Shown: positions 35,378-45,628 of the stretch, piece by piece
Position numbering within the stretch: the stretch's first letter is position 1
How the letters are laid out: each line of letters starts with the position of its first letter
Source: Halospina denitrificans
GTDB lineage: Bacteria; Pseudomonadota; Gammaproteobacteria; Pseudomonadales; Oleiphilaceae
Assembly: GCF_004364635.1 (NCBI RefSeq)
Contig: NZ_SOAX01000003.1
Location: 61,442 to 125,441 of the forward strand
Length of the DNA stretch: 64,000 nt
Direction of reading: 5' to 3'
Translations under genes and position numbers: made by a program
Notes under the pieces: generated by a model
What the model was told of the DNA's origin: nothing
The model's input: only the letters and a program-made list of their open reading frames with translations
Database searches by the model: none

Positions 35378-37313
35378 TGCCGTTCTCCTTAAATACAAGA
35401 TAGATGGCGCCCAATGGTGGCAGCGTCAGCGACAGCATCGCCGGCTGCCCCATCCACGTATCCGCCCGCGCGGTGTGGCCACCCAGGTTTCCCACGTCGG
35501 AGCCCCCATACAGGCCGGCATCCGAGTTGAGGTATTCCTGGTAGAACCCTGCACGCGGCACGCCAATGCGGTAGTCGTATCGCGGCACGGGGGTAAAGTT
35601 GCACACAATGACCACATCCTCATCGCCACTGGAACGCCGGAAGCTGATGACGGACTGATCCGAATCGTGGCAGTCAATCCAGTCAAAGCCGGACTCGGAA
35701 AAATCGCGCTGGTGCAGCGCGGGCAGTCGGCTGTAAAGCCGGTTCAGGTCGCAGACCAGCCGATAGACGCCGGCGTGATAGCCGGTATCCGCGAGCCCGA
35801 AATCAATGGCGCCTTCGTGGGACCATTCGTGGGGTTGCCCCACTTCATCCCCCATGAACAGCAGTTTTTTGCCTGGATACGCGAACATGTACGCGTACAG
35901 CAGCCGGAGGTTGGCGAACCGCTGCCATTCGTCGCCGGGCATGCGATCCAGGAGCGCCCCTTTGCCGTGCACCACTTCGTCATGGGAAAGCGGCAGTATG
36001 AAATTCTCGTTGAATGCGTAGAGCAGCCCGAAGGTCAGGCCGTCATGATGGTAGCGGCGGTGAACCGGATCCTGTCGCAGGTAAGCCAGGGTGTCGTGCA
36101 TCCAACCCATGTTCCACTTCATGCTGAAACCCAGGCCGCCCAGGTGCACCGGTCGGGTTACGCCCGGCCAGGCGGTGGATTCCTCAGCAATGGTGAAGGT
36201 GCCCGGGCATTCTCCGTGGGTCACGGTGTTCATCTGCTGCAGAAACGCGACCGCTTCCAGATTCTCATTTCCGCCGTACTCATTGGGAGTCCAACCACCG
36301 CCTTCACGCCCATAGTCCAGATACAGCATGGAGGCCACTGCATCGATACGAAGCCCGTCCAGATGGAAATGTTCCAGCCAGTAGAGCGCGCTGGAAATCA
36401 GGAAGCTCTGGACCTCGTGACGCCCCAGGTTGAATGAGAGCGTGCCCCATTCAGGAGTTTCGCGAGAGGGATCCGCATGTTCAAACAACGAGGTGCCGTC
36501 GAAACGCGCGAGCGCATGCTCATCCTTTGGGAAATGCGCGGGGACCCAGTCCAGGATGATGCCGATCCCGGCGCCATGCAGGCGGTCCACCAGGTAACGG
36601 AAATCGTCCGGTTCGCCGAAGCGGCTCGTAGGTGCAAAGTACCCTGTTGTCTGATAGCCCCAGGAGGCATCCAGGGGATGTTCGGTCACGGGCATGAGCT
36701 CAACGTGGGTAAAGCCGGTTTCGGACAGGGTTTCCACGAGCGCGTCCGCCATCTCCCTGTAGCCCAGAAAGCTTCCGTCCTCATGGCGCCGCCAGGAGCC
36801 GGCATGCAGCTCATAGATGCTCATGGGTGCGTCGTGCCAGTTCGGACGGTTGGCCAGCCAGTCGCTGTCATCCCAGGCATGCCCCGGCGGTCCATCCACG
36901 ATGCACGCGGTCTTGGGGCGGGATTCAAAATGGCGGGCGTAGGGATCGATCTTGGTGACGACCTCACCGGTCTGGCGGTTGCAGAGTTCGAACTTGTAAA
37001 GGGACCCGTGGCCCACCCCTGGAATGAACAGCTCCCAGACCCCGTAACCCTCATGCTCATGCATACGGTGGGCACTGCCGTCCCAGTCATTGAAATCGCC
37101 AATAACGCTCACCCACTCGGCATTGGGGGCCCAGACACTGAAACGGGTGCCCGCCACGCCATCATGCTCACGCAAGTGCGCGCCCAACAGCCGCCATGCA
37201 CGCCAGTGCCCGCCCTCACTGAAGCTGCTCAGCTCACCATGGCTCAACTCTGACGGAACCTGTTGATGGCGAGCGGTAGAGCGCTGAGATCTTGCCAATG
37301 AATCTTTCCTCAC
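35343..37313 (-). CDS. glgB: 1,4-alpha-glucan branching enzyme
   Basis: GH13 enzyme that cuts an alpha-1,4 chain and rejoins it by an alpha-1,6 bond. The 656-residue protein has an N-terminal CBM48 domain ([23 protein letters not shown]), then the catalytic barrel: [32 protein letters not shown] with the nucleophile Asp, [11 protein letters not shown] with the acid/base Glu, and [13 protein letters not shown]. The start is a GTG at 37313 with GAGG eight bases upstream. It is divergent from glgC; the two starts flank a perfect 20-base palindrome. Confidence 0.95.
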   Translation of the reverse strand: MRKDSLARSQRSTARHQQVPSELSHGELSSFSEGGHWRAWRLLGAHLREHDGVAGTRFSVWAPNAEWVSVIGDFNDWDGSAHRMHEHEGYGVWELFIPGVGHGSLYKFELCNRQTGEVVTKIDPYARHFESRPKTACIVDGPPGHAWDDSDWLANRPNWHDAPMSIYELHAGSWRRHEDGSFLGYREMADALVETLSETGFTHVELMPVTEHPLDASWGYQTTGYFAPTSRFGEPDDFRYLVDRLHGAGIGIILDWVPAHFPKDEHALARFDGTSLFEHADPSRETPEWGTLSFNLGRHEVQSFLISSALYWLEHFHLDGLRIDAVASMLYLDYGREGGGWTPNEYGGNENLEAVAFLQQMNTVTHGECPGTFTIAEESTAWPGVTRPVHLGGLGFSMKWNMGWMHDTLAYLRQDPVHRRYHHDGLTFGLLYAFNENFILPLSHDEVVHGKGALLDRMPGDEWQRFANLRLLYAYMFAYPGKKLLFMGDEVGQPHEWSHEGAIDFGLADTGYHAGVYRLVCDLNRLYSRLPALHQRDFSESGFDWIDCHDSDQSVISFRRSSGDEDVVIVCNFTPVPRYDYRIGVPRAGFYQEYLNSDAGLYGGSDVGNLGGHTARADTWMGQPAMLSLTLPPLGAIYLVFKENGNGVDEDSAGRG

Positions 37314-37382
37314 ACGGCCATCCTCGGACCCGGATCATTTTCCTTCCCATTAACCGGATCTTCCTCCTGTGGGCATGCACCA

Positions 37383-37402
37383 GTGTTGACCCCCGTCAAC
37401 AC
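37383..37402. promoter_or_regulatory. Perfect palindrome in the glgB-glgC divergent promoter
   Basis: GTGTTGAC-CCCC-GTCAACAC, eight paired bases on each side, the best copy of the TTGAC-N4-GTCAA motif in the window. Toward glgC, TCGAAT at 37422-37427 is centred 32 bp from the dyad centre, which would place the site at -41.5, the class II position. The start would then be near 37434, with glgC at 37462. Toward glgB, GAAGAT lies at the same distance but is a weaker -10. Confidence 0.65.
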
Positions 37403-37461
37403 ATGCGGTTGTTGGTAGTGCTCGAATGAACGGATCGAAAATGCCTGTTCACGGAGACGGC

Positions 37462-38739
37462 ATGGATTCTCCCAAGCACGTTCAGAATGAGCGTTACATC
37501 AGCCTCATCACCCAGAACACCCTGGCGCTTGTGCTTGCCGGTGGAAAGGGCACGCGGCTGGGATCGCTGACGTCCCATCGGGTCAAGCCCGCCGTCCCCT
37601 TTGGTGGCCATTTCCGGATCATCGACTTTCCCCTTTCAAACTGCGTCAATTCCGGTATCCGGCGCATCGGGATACTGACCCAGTACAAGGCCCATTCCCT
37701 CATCCAGCATGTCCACCAGGGCTGGGGCTTTCTGCGTTCCGAGCTCGGGGAATTCGCGGAGTTGCTGCCGGCCCAGCAGCGAACGGGGGATGAGTGGTAT
37801 CTGGGCACCGCCGACGCGGTCTACCAGAACATGGACATACTCCGTCTCCACGATCCCGCCCATCTGCTGGTGCTGGGCGGCGACCATATCTATAAGATGG
37901 ACTACGGCCCCATGCTGGCCATGCATGTCAGCTCCGGCGCGGACGTGACCGTCGGGTGCATGCCTGTGCCACTCAGTGACGCCCCGTCCTTCGGCATCAT
38001 GGAGATCGACGAAAACAACCGCATCCAACGCTTTACGGAGAAGCCGTCCTACTGCGATCCCATGCCCGGTTCCAGCGACAAGGCCCTGGCGTCCATGGGG
38101 ATTTATGTCTTCAACACGCGCTACCTGCTCTCGCGCCTGCTCGTGGATGCAAACAGCCCGGACTCGAGCCATGACTTCGGCAAGGACATCATCCCCTCCG
38201 CAGTAGAGGACAGCGAGGTCTTTGCCTACCTGTTCCGCAAGGGCAACAGCGACAGCCCCGCCTACTGGCGCGATGTGGGTGATATCGATTCCTACTGGAA
38301 AACCAACATGGAACTGGTCGGTGTGAATCCGGAACTCAACATCTATGACAAGCGCTGGCCGATCCTGACCTGGCAGCGCCAGGCGCCGCCGGCGAAGTTC
38401 GTCCTCGACGAGCCGGGTCGTCGCGGGGAGGCGACCAACTCCATGGTTGCCGGGGGTTGCATCGTTTCCGGCGCGACGGTTCGCAACTCGGTGCTAGCCT
38501 CCCATGTCACCGTTGCCGAGGGGTCATCTATCGAGAGCTCGGTCCTGCTGGAGAACGTCCGGGTCGGGCGGGACGTGCACATACGACGTGCCGTGATTGA
38601 AACCGGCTGCACCATCCCGGACGGAATGCACATCGGGTTTGACCCGGCGGTGGATGGAAACCGTTTCGAGCTGAGCCATGGCGGGATTGTCCTGGTGACG
38701 CCGGAAATGCTTGGCCAGGAGGTGAGCTGTGTCCGATGA
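37462..38739 (+). CDS. glgC: Glucose-1-phosphate adenylyltransferase (ADP-glucose pyrophosphorylase)
   Basis: Makes ADP-glucose from glucose-1-phosphate and ATP, the committed step of glycogen synthesis. About 425 residues: LALVLAGGKGTRLGSLT, KPAVPFGGHFRIIDF, WYLGTADAVYQN, VLGGDHIYKMDY, FTEKPS and C-terminal left-handed beta-helix repeats (GCIVSGATVRNSVLAS, SSIESSVLLENVRVG). I prefer the ATG at 37462 (GGAG five bases before) over the ATG at 37426, which would overlap the predicted promoter. First gene of the glgC-GH57-malQ operon. Confidence 0.95.
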   Translation: MDSPKHVQNERYISLITQNTLALVLAGGKGTRLGSLTSHRVKPAVPFGGHFRIIDFPLSNCVNSGIRRIGILTQYKAHSLIQHVHQGWGFLRSELGEFAELLPAQQRTGDEWYLGTADAVYQNMDILRLHDPAHLLVLGGDHIYKMDYGPMLAMHVSSGADVTVGCMPVPLSDAPSFGIMEIDENNRIQRFTEKPSYCDPMPGSSDKALASMGIYVFNTRYLLSRLLVDANSPDSSHDFGKDIIPSAVEDSEVFAYLFRKGNSDSPAYWRDVGDIDSYWKTNMELVGVNPELNIYDKRWPILTWQRQAPPAKFVLDEPGRRGEATNSMVAGGCIVSGATVRNSVLASHVTVAEGSSIESSVLLENVRVGRDVHIRRAVIETGCTIPDGMHIGFDPAVDGNRFELSHGGIVLVTPEMLGQEVSCVR

Positions 38740-40414
38740 ATGTCTTCGTGTTGTCCTCTGCTGGCACATGCACCAGCCGGAATACCGGGATCCGCTGACC
38801 GGCGAATACCTGGCCCCCTGGACCTACCTCCACGCCATCAAGGACTACGTGGACATGGCCGCCCACCTTGAGTGCGCACCCGACGGCGTCCAGGCCGTGG
38901 TCAATTTTCCGCCCGTGCTGCTGGAACAGATCTCAAGCTACGCGAGACGGATACGGGATTTCCTGGAGCAGGGCTGCCATCCGGGCGACCCCCTGCTCGC
39001 GGCGCTCGGCATGGAAGAACTTCCCGAAACCCGTGAAGCACGCCGCCCGCTGTTTGAGCGCTGCCTTCAGGCCCATGAACAGCTGATGATCGAGCGTTTC
39101 GCCCCCTATGCCCGCCTTGCCGCCCTGACCCGCCATGCCCTGGAAACGGACATCGGGCCGGATTACCTGACCAACCGGCACCTCGCTGACCTGGTGACCT
39201 GGTATCACCTTGCGTGGCTCGGTGAAACCGTTCGCCGGCGCGACGAACGGGTGCGCGCCTTGATGGACAAGGCACAGGACTATGATCTTGCGGATCGACG
39301 CCAGCTCCTTACCCTGATCGGGGAGCTCATGACCGGTCTGCTGGACCGCTACCGGGCGCTTGTTGACGCCGGACGGGTTGAACTCTCCACTACCCCCTAC
39401 ACGCATCCCATGCTGCCGTTGATGATCGATTTCGAGTCCGCCCGCGAGGCGCGCCCGGATACGCCGTTACCCGAATCAGGCCAATACCCCGGTGGCCATG
39501 AACGGGCACTGTGGCAGTTGAAACGCGCTCGCCAGTCCTTCGAGGAACACTTCGATCTTGAGCCCGTGGGATGCTGGCCCTCGGAAGGCGGGGTGTCCGG
39601 CCCCGCCCTGCAGCTGATCGGCGAGTCCGGCTTCCGATGGGCAGCCAGCGGCCAGGGCGTGCTGCGACACAGCCTTTCCTCGGAAAGCCCCGATTCCAGC
39701 GAGCTGCACCGTCCCTACCGGCTCGAGGATAACGGTCCGGTCTGTTTCTTCAGGGACGACGAACTGGCGGACCGGATCGGCTTCAACTACAGCCACTGGC
39801 ACGGTGACGACGCCGTCGCCGATTTCGTGGAACGGCTCGAAAACATCGCTGACGAAAGCAACGGTGGCCGCGTGGTCCCGGTCATTCTCGATGGTGAGAA
39901 TCCCTGGGAATATTACCCTGACAACGGCCTCCATTTTGTCCCGGCGCTCTACCGGGCAATACTGCAGAGCGAAAGGCTGCGCCTGACAACATTCAGCCAG
40001 TGCCTCGACGACGCCGCAGTGCCGGTTGACCCACTCCCCACTCTGGTTGCGGGGAGTTGGGTGTACGGGGATTTCAATACCTGGATCGGTGACCCGGACA
40101 AGAACCGCGCCTGGGATCTGCTGTGCAACGCCAAGGCGGTTTTCGATGAACGTTATCCGCATATCAACGATGCGGCGCACCGCGCCATGGCTCTGCGCCA
40201 GCTCGCGGTATGCGAGGGCTCGGACTGGTTCTGGTGGTTCGGTGATTACAACCCGCAGGAGGCGGTCAGCGAGTTCGATCGGCTCTACCGGCGCCACCTC
40301 ACGGCCCTGTATGAATTGCTCGAGGCGCCCCGACCGGCAGAACTGGATACACCCATCAGCAGCGGCGGAGACGGTGCTGAAATGGGCGGCGCCATGCGCC
40401 GCAGCCACGAATGA
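38729..40414 (+). CDS. Glycoside hydrolase family 57 alpha-amylase/4-alpha-glucanotransferase-like enzyme
   Basis: A 561-residue GH57 protein: VVLCWHMHQPEY (first conserved region), STTPYTHPMLPL, GCWPSEGGVSG with the nucleophile Glu, FFRDDELADRIGFNYS with the acid/base Asp, and VPVILDGENPWEYY. It cuts or transfers alpha-1,4-glucan chains. The start is a GTG at 38729 preceded by a near-perfect AGGAGG and overlapping the end of glgC by 11 bp. GH57 members next to glgC and malQ are thought to act in glycogen turnover; exact specificity cannot be read from sequence. Confidence 0.9.
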   Translation: MSDECLRVVLCWHMHQPEYRDPLTGEYLAPWTYLHAIKDYVDMAAHLECAPDGVQAVVNFPPVLLEQISSYARRIRDFLEQGCHPGDPLLAALGMEELPETREARRPLFERCLQAHEQLMIERFAPYARLAALTRHALETDIGPDYLTNRHLADLVTWYHLAWLGETVRRRDERVRALMDKAQDYDLADRRQLLTLIGELMTGLLDRYRALVDAGRVELSTTPYTHPMLPLMIDFESAREARPDTPLPESGQYPGGHERALWQLKRARQSFEEHFDLEPVGCWPSEGGVSGPALQLIGESGFRWAASGQGVLRHSLSSESPDSSELHRPYRLEDNGPVCFFRDDELADRIGFNYSHWHGDDAVADFVERLENIADESNGGRVVPVILDGENPWEYYPDNGLHFVPALYRAILQSERLRLTTFSQCLDDAAVPVDPLPTLVAGSWVYGDFNTWIGDPDKNRAWDLLCNAKAVFDERYPHINDAAHRAMALRQLAVCEGSDWFWWFGDYNPQEAVSEFDRLYRRHLTALYELLEAPRPAELDTPISSGGDGAEMGGAMRRSHE

Positions 40415-41916
40415 CCCAGCCTGATGAGCGCCAGGCCGGGGTTCTGCTGCACCCCACATCCCTGCCCGGAGGCGCCGACCTGGGCCCTTCCGCACGTGGT
40501 TTCGTGGACTTCCTGGCGGCCTCGGGGTTCGGCGTCTGGCAGATGCTGCCGGTGGGCCCCACCGATGCGAACGGTTCCCCTTATCTGTCCCCGTCAAGCT
40601 TTGCCGGCGACACCGGACTGATCAGCCCCCATGATCTTTTCAGGCTCGGGCTGCTGCCCAATGATGTAAGTCCCGCGGACCTTCAGGACCCGGAGCGCCG
40701 GGACTTATTGGAGCGGGTCCAACGGGCACTGCCCGATCACCCGGAACACCAGCACGCCCTGACGCTCTTCCGCGAGGCGAACTCGGCCTGGCTGGCCGAC
40801 TATGCCCTGTTCCGGTGCCTGGGTCGCCGCCACTACCACATTCCATGGATCCGGTGGCCCACCGCTGAGCGCGACCGCCACCCGGAACGACTGACGGAAC
40901 TGCATAATGAGCTGGCGTCGGAGATCGAACTGGAGTGCCTCGGACAGTACCTGTTCTCCCTTCAATGGCAGGCGCTCCATGAATACGCCGCCAACCGGGG
41001 AATCCGGCTTTTCGGGGACCTTCCGATCTACGTGGCCCATAACAGTGCGGATGTGTGGTGTCATCCGGAGCTGTTCGATCTTGACGCCACCGGGCACCCG
41101 AACGAGGTGGCCGGTGTCCCGCCTGATGCGTTTGCCGAGGACGGACAATACTGGGGCAACCCGGTCTACCACTGGGATCGCCATGAGCAGGACGGATTCC
41201 GGTGGTGGACTGAGCGCCTGGGGCACCAGTTGCGCCGGTTCGACCTTCTGCGCCTGGATCACTTCCGAGGACTGGAGGCCTTCTGGTCCATTCCCGCCGG
41301 CGCCGATTCCGCCGCCGAGGGACAGTGGCGGCAGGGGCCCGGAATTGAACTCTTCAACGCGGTAACCCGCGCACTGGGTCCGCTTCCCCTGGTGGCCGAG
41401 GATCTTGGGGACATCACGCCGCAGGTTGAGTCCTTGCGCCAGAGCGTTGGCTGCCCGGGAATGCGGGTTCTTCAATTCGCCTTCGAAGGGGATGCGGCTA
41501 ACCCACACCGCCCCCATAATCACGGCACCGACGCCGTCGTCTACACCGGCACCCATGACAATGACACCACCCTCGGCTGGTGGCGGACCTGCAGCGACAC
41601 GACACGGGCCACCGCCCTGGCCTATCTGGCAACGCCCTCGGACCCGATGCCCTGGCCGCTGATCCAGACCGCGCTCAACTCGGTGGCAGAGCTTGCGATC
41701 ATTCCGGCACAGGATTTGATGGAACTCGGCAGCGAGGCGCGCATGAACACACCCGGAACCACCGGGGGCAACTGGCAATGGCGGCTGGGGCCGGGTGAAC
41801 CATCATTCTCCATGACCCCGGCCCTGAGGCACGCCCTGGCGATCAGTGGTCGCGCCGGTCCGATCACACCCAGCGCATACACCCCATCTCCAGGGGATGC
41901 TGGAGGTAGCGATTGA
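40411..41916 (+). CDS. malQ: 4-alpha-glucanotransferase (amylomaltase)
   Basis: GH77 enzyme of 501 residues that moves malto-oligosaccharide segments between acceptors and releases glucose. Motifs: HPTSLPGGADLGPSA, SPYLSPSSFAGD, FGDLPIYVAHNSADVW, LLRLDHFRGLEAFW with the nucleophile Asp, LVAEDLGDITP with the acid/base Glu, and YTGTHDNDTTLGWW. The ATG overlaps the GH57 stop (ATGA). The end overlaps convergent glgP by 53 bp. With GlgP and Glk it should complete glycogen breakdown. Confidence 0.94.
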   Translation: MTQPDERQAGVLLHPTSLPGGADLGPSARGFVDFLAASGFGVWQMLPVGPTDANGSPYLSPSSFAGDTGLISPHDLFRLGLLPNDVSPADLQDPERRDLLERVQRALPDHPEHQHALTLFREANSAWLADYALFRCLGRRHYHIPWIRWPTAERDRHPERLTELHNELASEIELECLGQYLFSLQWQALHEYAANRGIRLFGDLPIYVAHNSADVWCHPELFDLDATGHPNEVAGVPPDAFAEDGQYWGNPVYHWDRHEQDGFRWWTERLGHQLRRFDLLRLDHFRGLEAFWSIPAGADSAAEGQWRQGPGIELFNAVTRALGPLPLVAEDLGDITPQVESLRQSVGCPGMRVLQFAFEGDAANPHRPHNHGTDAVVYTGTHDNDTTLGWWRTCSDTTRATALAYLATPSDPMPWPLIQTALNSVAELAIIPAQDLMELGSEARMNTPGTTGGNWQWRLGPGEPSFSMTPALRHALAISGRAGPITPSAYTPSPGDAGGSD

Positions 41917-44425
41917 ACGGGTACATGCGGACGCGCATACGGAACAACCCATTCTCCGGGGCGGGTATATCCAGAACAAAGCGATGGAATCCTGAGTCGC
42001 TCACCTCACTGGCGCTGAAGCGGTAGACCCGCTCCGCCGCATCCGGGGCCATTTCCGGTGTGACCAGGCATTCCATCACTACATCCTCCGGTGACAGGCC
42101 ATTGAGGCCGGCGTCCACCCTCAGCGTGGCTTCCGTGTCACCCTCGATCGCGTCGGGCGGACATTCCGCCCAGGCCATGCTCACTCCAGTCCAGGCGGCG
42201 TAGACACGCGCCTTCCATTCTGAAAGCTCACAGGCTCCAGCGCCTTCCGAGTCCGTCAGTTCCCGGGCGCCCGAGGCAGCCGGTGCATAGATATCCTCGG
42301 CATAGCGAAGCACCATGCGCTCCGCACTGAAACGCGGCAGCACTGTGTACATCGACGCCTTGCAGCGGCTGACCCAGTCCGTGGAGTATCCGCCGGGGCC
42401 AGCGTCAAAATAGGCTGGAATAACCTCATGCTCGAGCATATCCAGAAGGTCCTGGGCCTCAACCAGGTCGCGCTGGTCGCTGGGCAGGTCATCACTGTGT
42501 GGAGCGATTCCCCAGCCATTGCGTCCATCAAAGCCTTCCGCCCACCACCCATCCAGTATGCTCAGGTTAACGCCGCCATTGATCGCCGCTTTCTGGCCCG
42601 AAGTGCCGCTGGCCTCCAGAGGGTATTCCGGAGTGTTGAGCCATACATCCACACCGGTCACCAGCTTCCTGGCCAACGCGATATCATATCCCTCCATCAG
42701 GAAAACGCGGTTGAGGAAGGATGGCTGGGATGAAATCTCGTGAATACGCCGGATCAGCGCCTGGCCGGGCATGTCCTGGGGATGGGCCTTGCCGGCGAAA
42801 ATCAGGATGACCGGCCGCTCGGGATCGCCCATGATTCGGATCAGGCGCTCCATGTCCTCGAAGATCAGCAGCGCCCGCTTATAGGTGGCAAAACGCCGAG
42901 CAAAGCCGATGATCAGCGGACGCGTGTTCTCGGCCGAGATGACGCGGCGCATCCCCTCGATACGCGCCCGGCTGAAGTTATTGCGTCGATACTGGATATC
43001 CAGCAGTTCAGCAAGATCCGCCAGCATCTCACTTTTGAGCGACTGGGTCAGGCTCCAAAAGCGGTGGTCGGGTATGCGTTGGATGGTGCGCTCCCAGAAT
43101 TCCGCATCGTCAAGGTGAGCTTTCCAGTCCGGGCAGTGCCCATCGAACAGGTTGACCCACTCACGCGCCAGGAATGTGGGGATGTGGACCCCATTGGAGA
43201 CGAAGGAAAGCGGGTTTTCGGCCGGATCAACGTCGGGCCATACATGGGATTCCATGCGCGCCGCCACATCACGATGCACGGCGCTGACGCCGTTGAAGCG
43301 CCGCGCCCCTCTCAGTGCCAGCGCCGTCATGTTGAACCGCCCCCGGTTCTGGGGTGAATGCCCCAGGTACAGCAGATCCTCCACGGTGACATCCATGGCC
43401 TGTGCCAGCCCCCTGAGGTGGTCAGCGGCGAGATCGTGCTCGAACAGGTCATGCCCCGCCGTAACCGCCGTATGGGTAGTGAAGACAGTGGCGGCGGCCG
43501 TGGCTTCCAGAGCAGCCTGGAAATCGAGCCCCGCCGCCACCCACTCACGGCACCGCTCAAGGATCATAAAGGCGGAGTGGCCCTCATTGATATGCCAGAC
43601 GCTGGGCGCCAGCCCCAACCGCCTGAGTGCAATCACACCCCCGACGCCCAGCAGCAGTTCCTGGGCGATACGCATCCGTCGGTCGCCGCCATAGAGCTGG
43701 TATGTGATGGTGCGATCCTCGGCCGTGTTGGCGGCAACGTCCGTGTCCAGAAGGTACAGGTGGACACGGCCAACCGCGACCTTCCAGATCTGAGCCGCCA
43801 CCATCCGTCCCGGGAATACCACCTGGATCTGGAGCTGGTCTCCATGCTCGTCCATCACCGGTAAAACCGGCAGTTCATCCAGGCTGAACGGATTCAGGTG
43901 GATTTCCTGGCCGCCACTGCGGTTGATGGTCTGGCTGAAATACCCCTGGCGATACATCAGGCCTACCGCTACAAACGGAAGGCCCAGGTCACTGGCCGCC
44001 TTGCAGTGGTCCCCGGCCAGGATCCCGAGCCCGCCCGAGTAGAGCGGCAGGCTCTCATGCAGGCCGTATTCCATGCAGAAATAGGCGATAAGATCGCCCT
44101 CGGCATCAAGGCCCTGGATTTCACGCTCACGCGGGCTGGTGACCGTGGGGTCGAGGTAGGAATCAAAAGCGGCGAGGACGTCCTGGTAGCGCAGGACAAA
44201 GTCCGGGTCCTGGGCCAGTTCATCAAGCCGATACTGGGCGACGCGCCGGAGAAACACCTTGGGGTTGTGACCGCAGCGTTTCCACAGTTCCGGGTCGATC
44301 CGGAAGAACAGTCCCCGGACCCCGCGATCCCAGCTGTAGAACAGGTTATCCGCCAGCTCCTCAAGCCGTTCAAAAACAGCAGGAAGGCGCGGCCGTACTT
44401 CAAGGAAATACTCATTACCGCTCAT
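41864..44425 (-). CDS. glgP: Alpha-glucan (glycogen) phosphorylase
   Basis: Releases glucose-1-phosphate from alpha-1,4-glucan ends using pyridoxal phosphate. At 853 residues it is of the Thermus/cyanobacterial-type short GlgP with the DUF3417-like N-terminus (LEELADNLFYSWDRGVRGLF). Further motifs: YFCMEYGLHESLPLYSGGLGILAGDH, VWHINEGHSAF, FAGKAHPQD, and the PLP-lysine segment EASGTSGQKAAINGGVN. GGAG seven bases before the ATG at 44425. A perfect TTGAC-CGCG-GTCAA palindrome is centred 71 bp upstream, with TAGCAT as -10 at the class II distance. Confidence 0.94.
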   Translation of the reverse strand: MSGNEYFLEVRPRLPAVFERLEELADNLFYSWDRGVRGLFFRIDPELWKRCGHNPKVFLRRVAQYRLDELAQDPDFVLRYQDVLAAFDSYLDPTVTSPREREIQGLDAEGDLIAYFCMEYGLHESLPLYSGGLGILAGDHCKAASDLGLPFVAVGLMYRQGYFSQTINRSGGQEIHLNPFSLDELPVLPVMDEHGDQLQIQVVFPGRMVAAQIWKVAVGRVHLYLLDTDVAANTAEDRTITYQLYGGDRRMRIAQELLLGVGGVIALRRLGLAPSVWHINEGHSAFMILERCREWVAAGLDFQAALEATAAATVFTTHTAVTAGHDLFEHDLAADHLRGLAQAMDVTVEDLLYLGHSPQNRGRFNMTALALRGARRFNGVSAVHRDVAARMESHVWPDVDPAENPLSFVSNGVHIPTFLAREWVNLFDGHCPDWKAHLDDAEFWERTIQRIPDHRFWSLTQSLKSEMLADLAELLDIQYRRNNFSRARIEGMRRVISAENTRPLIIGFARRFATYKRALLIFEDMERLIRIMGDPERPVILIFAGKAHPQDMPGQALIRRIHEISSQPSFLNRVFLMEGYDIALARKLVTGVDVWLNTPEYPLEASGTSGQKAAINGGVNLSILDGWWAEGFDGRNGWGIAPHSDDLPSDQRDLVEAQDLLDMLEHEVIPAYFDAGPGGYSTDWVSRCKASMYTVLPRFSAERMVLRYAEDIYAPAASGARELTDSEGAGACELSEWKARVYAAWTGVSMAWAECPPDAIEGDTEATLRVDAGLNGLSPEDVVMECLVTPEMAPDAAERVYRFSASEVSDSGFHRFVLDIPAPENGLFRMRVRMYPFNRYLQHPLEMGCMRWV

Positions 44426-44489
44426 CCGCTGTCTCCTTGTGTGGACGTGCCGGAATCTTACATGCTAGAAGCCGTTTCAGAAGGGTGTG

Positions 44490-44503
44490 TTGACCGCGGT
44501 CAA
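44490..44503. promoter_or_regulatory. Fnr/FixK-type palindrome upstream of glgP
   Basis: TTGAC-CGCG-GTCAA, perfect. On the glgP side TAGCAT (44462-44467 read on the minus strand, four of six matches to TATAAT) is centred exactly 32 bp from the dyad centre, as for class II FNR activation. No comparable hexamer is seen toward the gene at 44601. Confidence 0.6.
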
Positions 44504-44600
44504 TCCCGACGCTGCAATAGCGGCAGCACGCCTGACAGTTTTCAGTTAAACTCGGAACTCAATGGGTCCAGCCAATTCGGCGTTGTTTCAAGGAGTTACT

Positions 44601-45617
44601 ATGGCATCATCAAGAACCATCCAGCTGCACATCGGCAATGCCATCCCGCCGGCGAATGCCAAGGGTACAGAACGGATTATTGCACTCTGGCAGCAGATTG
44701 GCACTTTTTTCGGGGACCGGCCTTTCCAGGCCCAGAGCGGCATAAAGGGTTCCGCCAGGGCGTACCGCATCTCTCTGGACAGCAGTTCACTGCTGCGGGC
44801 CATGGAAGGCGCCAGGGACGGCTCACAGAGCTTCAGCGATCATCGCAGCGCACACATCAAGGACCCGGCCAACCGCGTTGACGCCGAGCTCGCCATCACG
44901 GTCACCAGCGAAGACCAGGCCCTCGAAGAGGTCGAAAGCTACCAGGTGGCCACGGTCTTCCTCCAGCAGCTGGTCATGGCCACCAACATCATCCATCCCG
45001 GCGCCTTCCAGGTGCTTGATGCCCGTTTTACCGGTGAAGGTGCTCACCGCTTTGAGGCCCAGCAGTACGATGCCCGTATTTTTCACGGAGCACTCCGGAC
45101 CGCCACTTCGAACCAGTGGCCTGAACTGGGTGAGCCAGCGCTCGAAACCGTCTGGACCTGGCTCGAGAAGACCGGTGTTGCCAAGGCCGACACGGCCATC
45201 CGCGACATCAATCGGGTCCTCTTTACGCTGCTGAAAGTGGCGGAACAGCGCCACGAATACAGCGCCCGAACCGTTCTCATGGTGATGTTCCAGCTTGAGG
45301 TGCTGCTCGACTGCCGTGACTCCCGGAACCTGGAACAACTGCGCAACCGCGCGCAGCTGGTGCTTGGCGATATTCCCGAGGCGGCGGACTGCTTCACGGA
45401 GCTGCACGACGTCCGCAACGGGCTTTTCCTGGCGAACCAGCCGGTCAACCGCCCACCACTGATCTGCCATAACACGGCGCAAGCACTGCGCGAACAGATC
45501 GGCCAGCACAACACGGCCGTTGAATCCGGCACGGCTCTCGTCCTGGCTCTGCTCCAGGACCTGATCGCCAATGATGCCCAGAGCTACAACTTCATCGAAA
45601 GCATGTTCCGCGAATAG
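44601..45617 (+). CDS. Protein of unknown function, mainly helical
   Basis: A 338-residue protein that I do not recognise. It starts at 44601 (AGGAG five bases upstream). No signal peptide or membrane segment. The N-terminal 60 residues read IQLHIGNAIPPANAKGTERIIALWQQIGTFFG; the last 150 are helical with LEVLLDCRDSRNLEQLRNRAQ and ELHDVRNGLFLANQ, loosely reminiscent of HEPN-type bundles but without the His of the R-x(4-6)-H motif. It sits between glgP and a terminator, alone on its strand. Any link with glycogen is positional only. Confidence 0.6.
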   Translation: MASSRTIQLHIGNAIPPANAKGTERIIALWQQIGTFFGDRPFQAQSGIKGSARAYRISLDSSSLLRAMEGARDGSQSFSDHRSAHIKDPANRVDAELAITVTSEDQALEEVESYQVATVFLQQLVMATNIIHPGAFQVLDARFTGEGAHRFEAQQYDARIFHGALRTATSNQWPELGEPALETVWTWLEKTGVAKADTAIRDINRVLFTLLKVAEQRHEYSARTVLMVMFQLEVLLDCRDSRNLEQLRNRAQLVLGDIPEAADCFTELHDVRNGLFLANQPVNRPPLICHNTAQALREQIGQHNTAVESGTALVLALLQDLIANDAQSYNFIESMFRE

Positions 45618-45628
45618 GGGAAGCAGTG

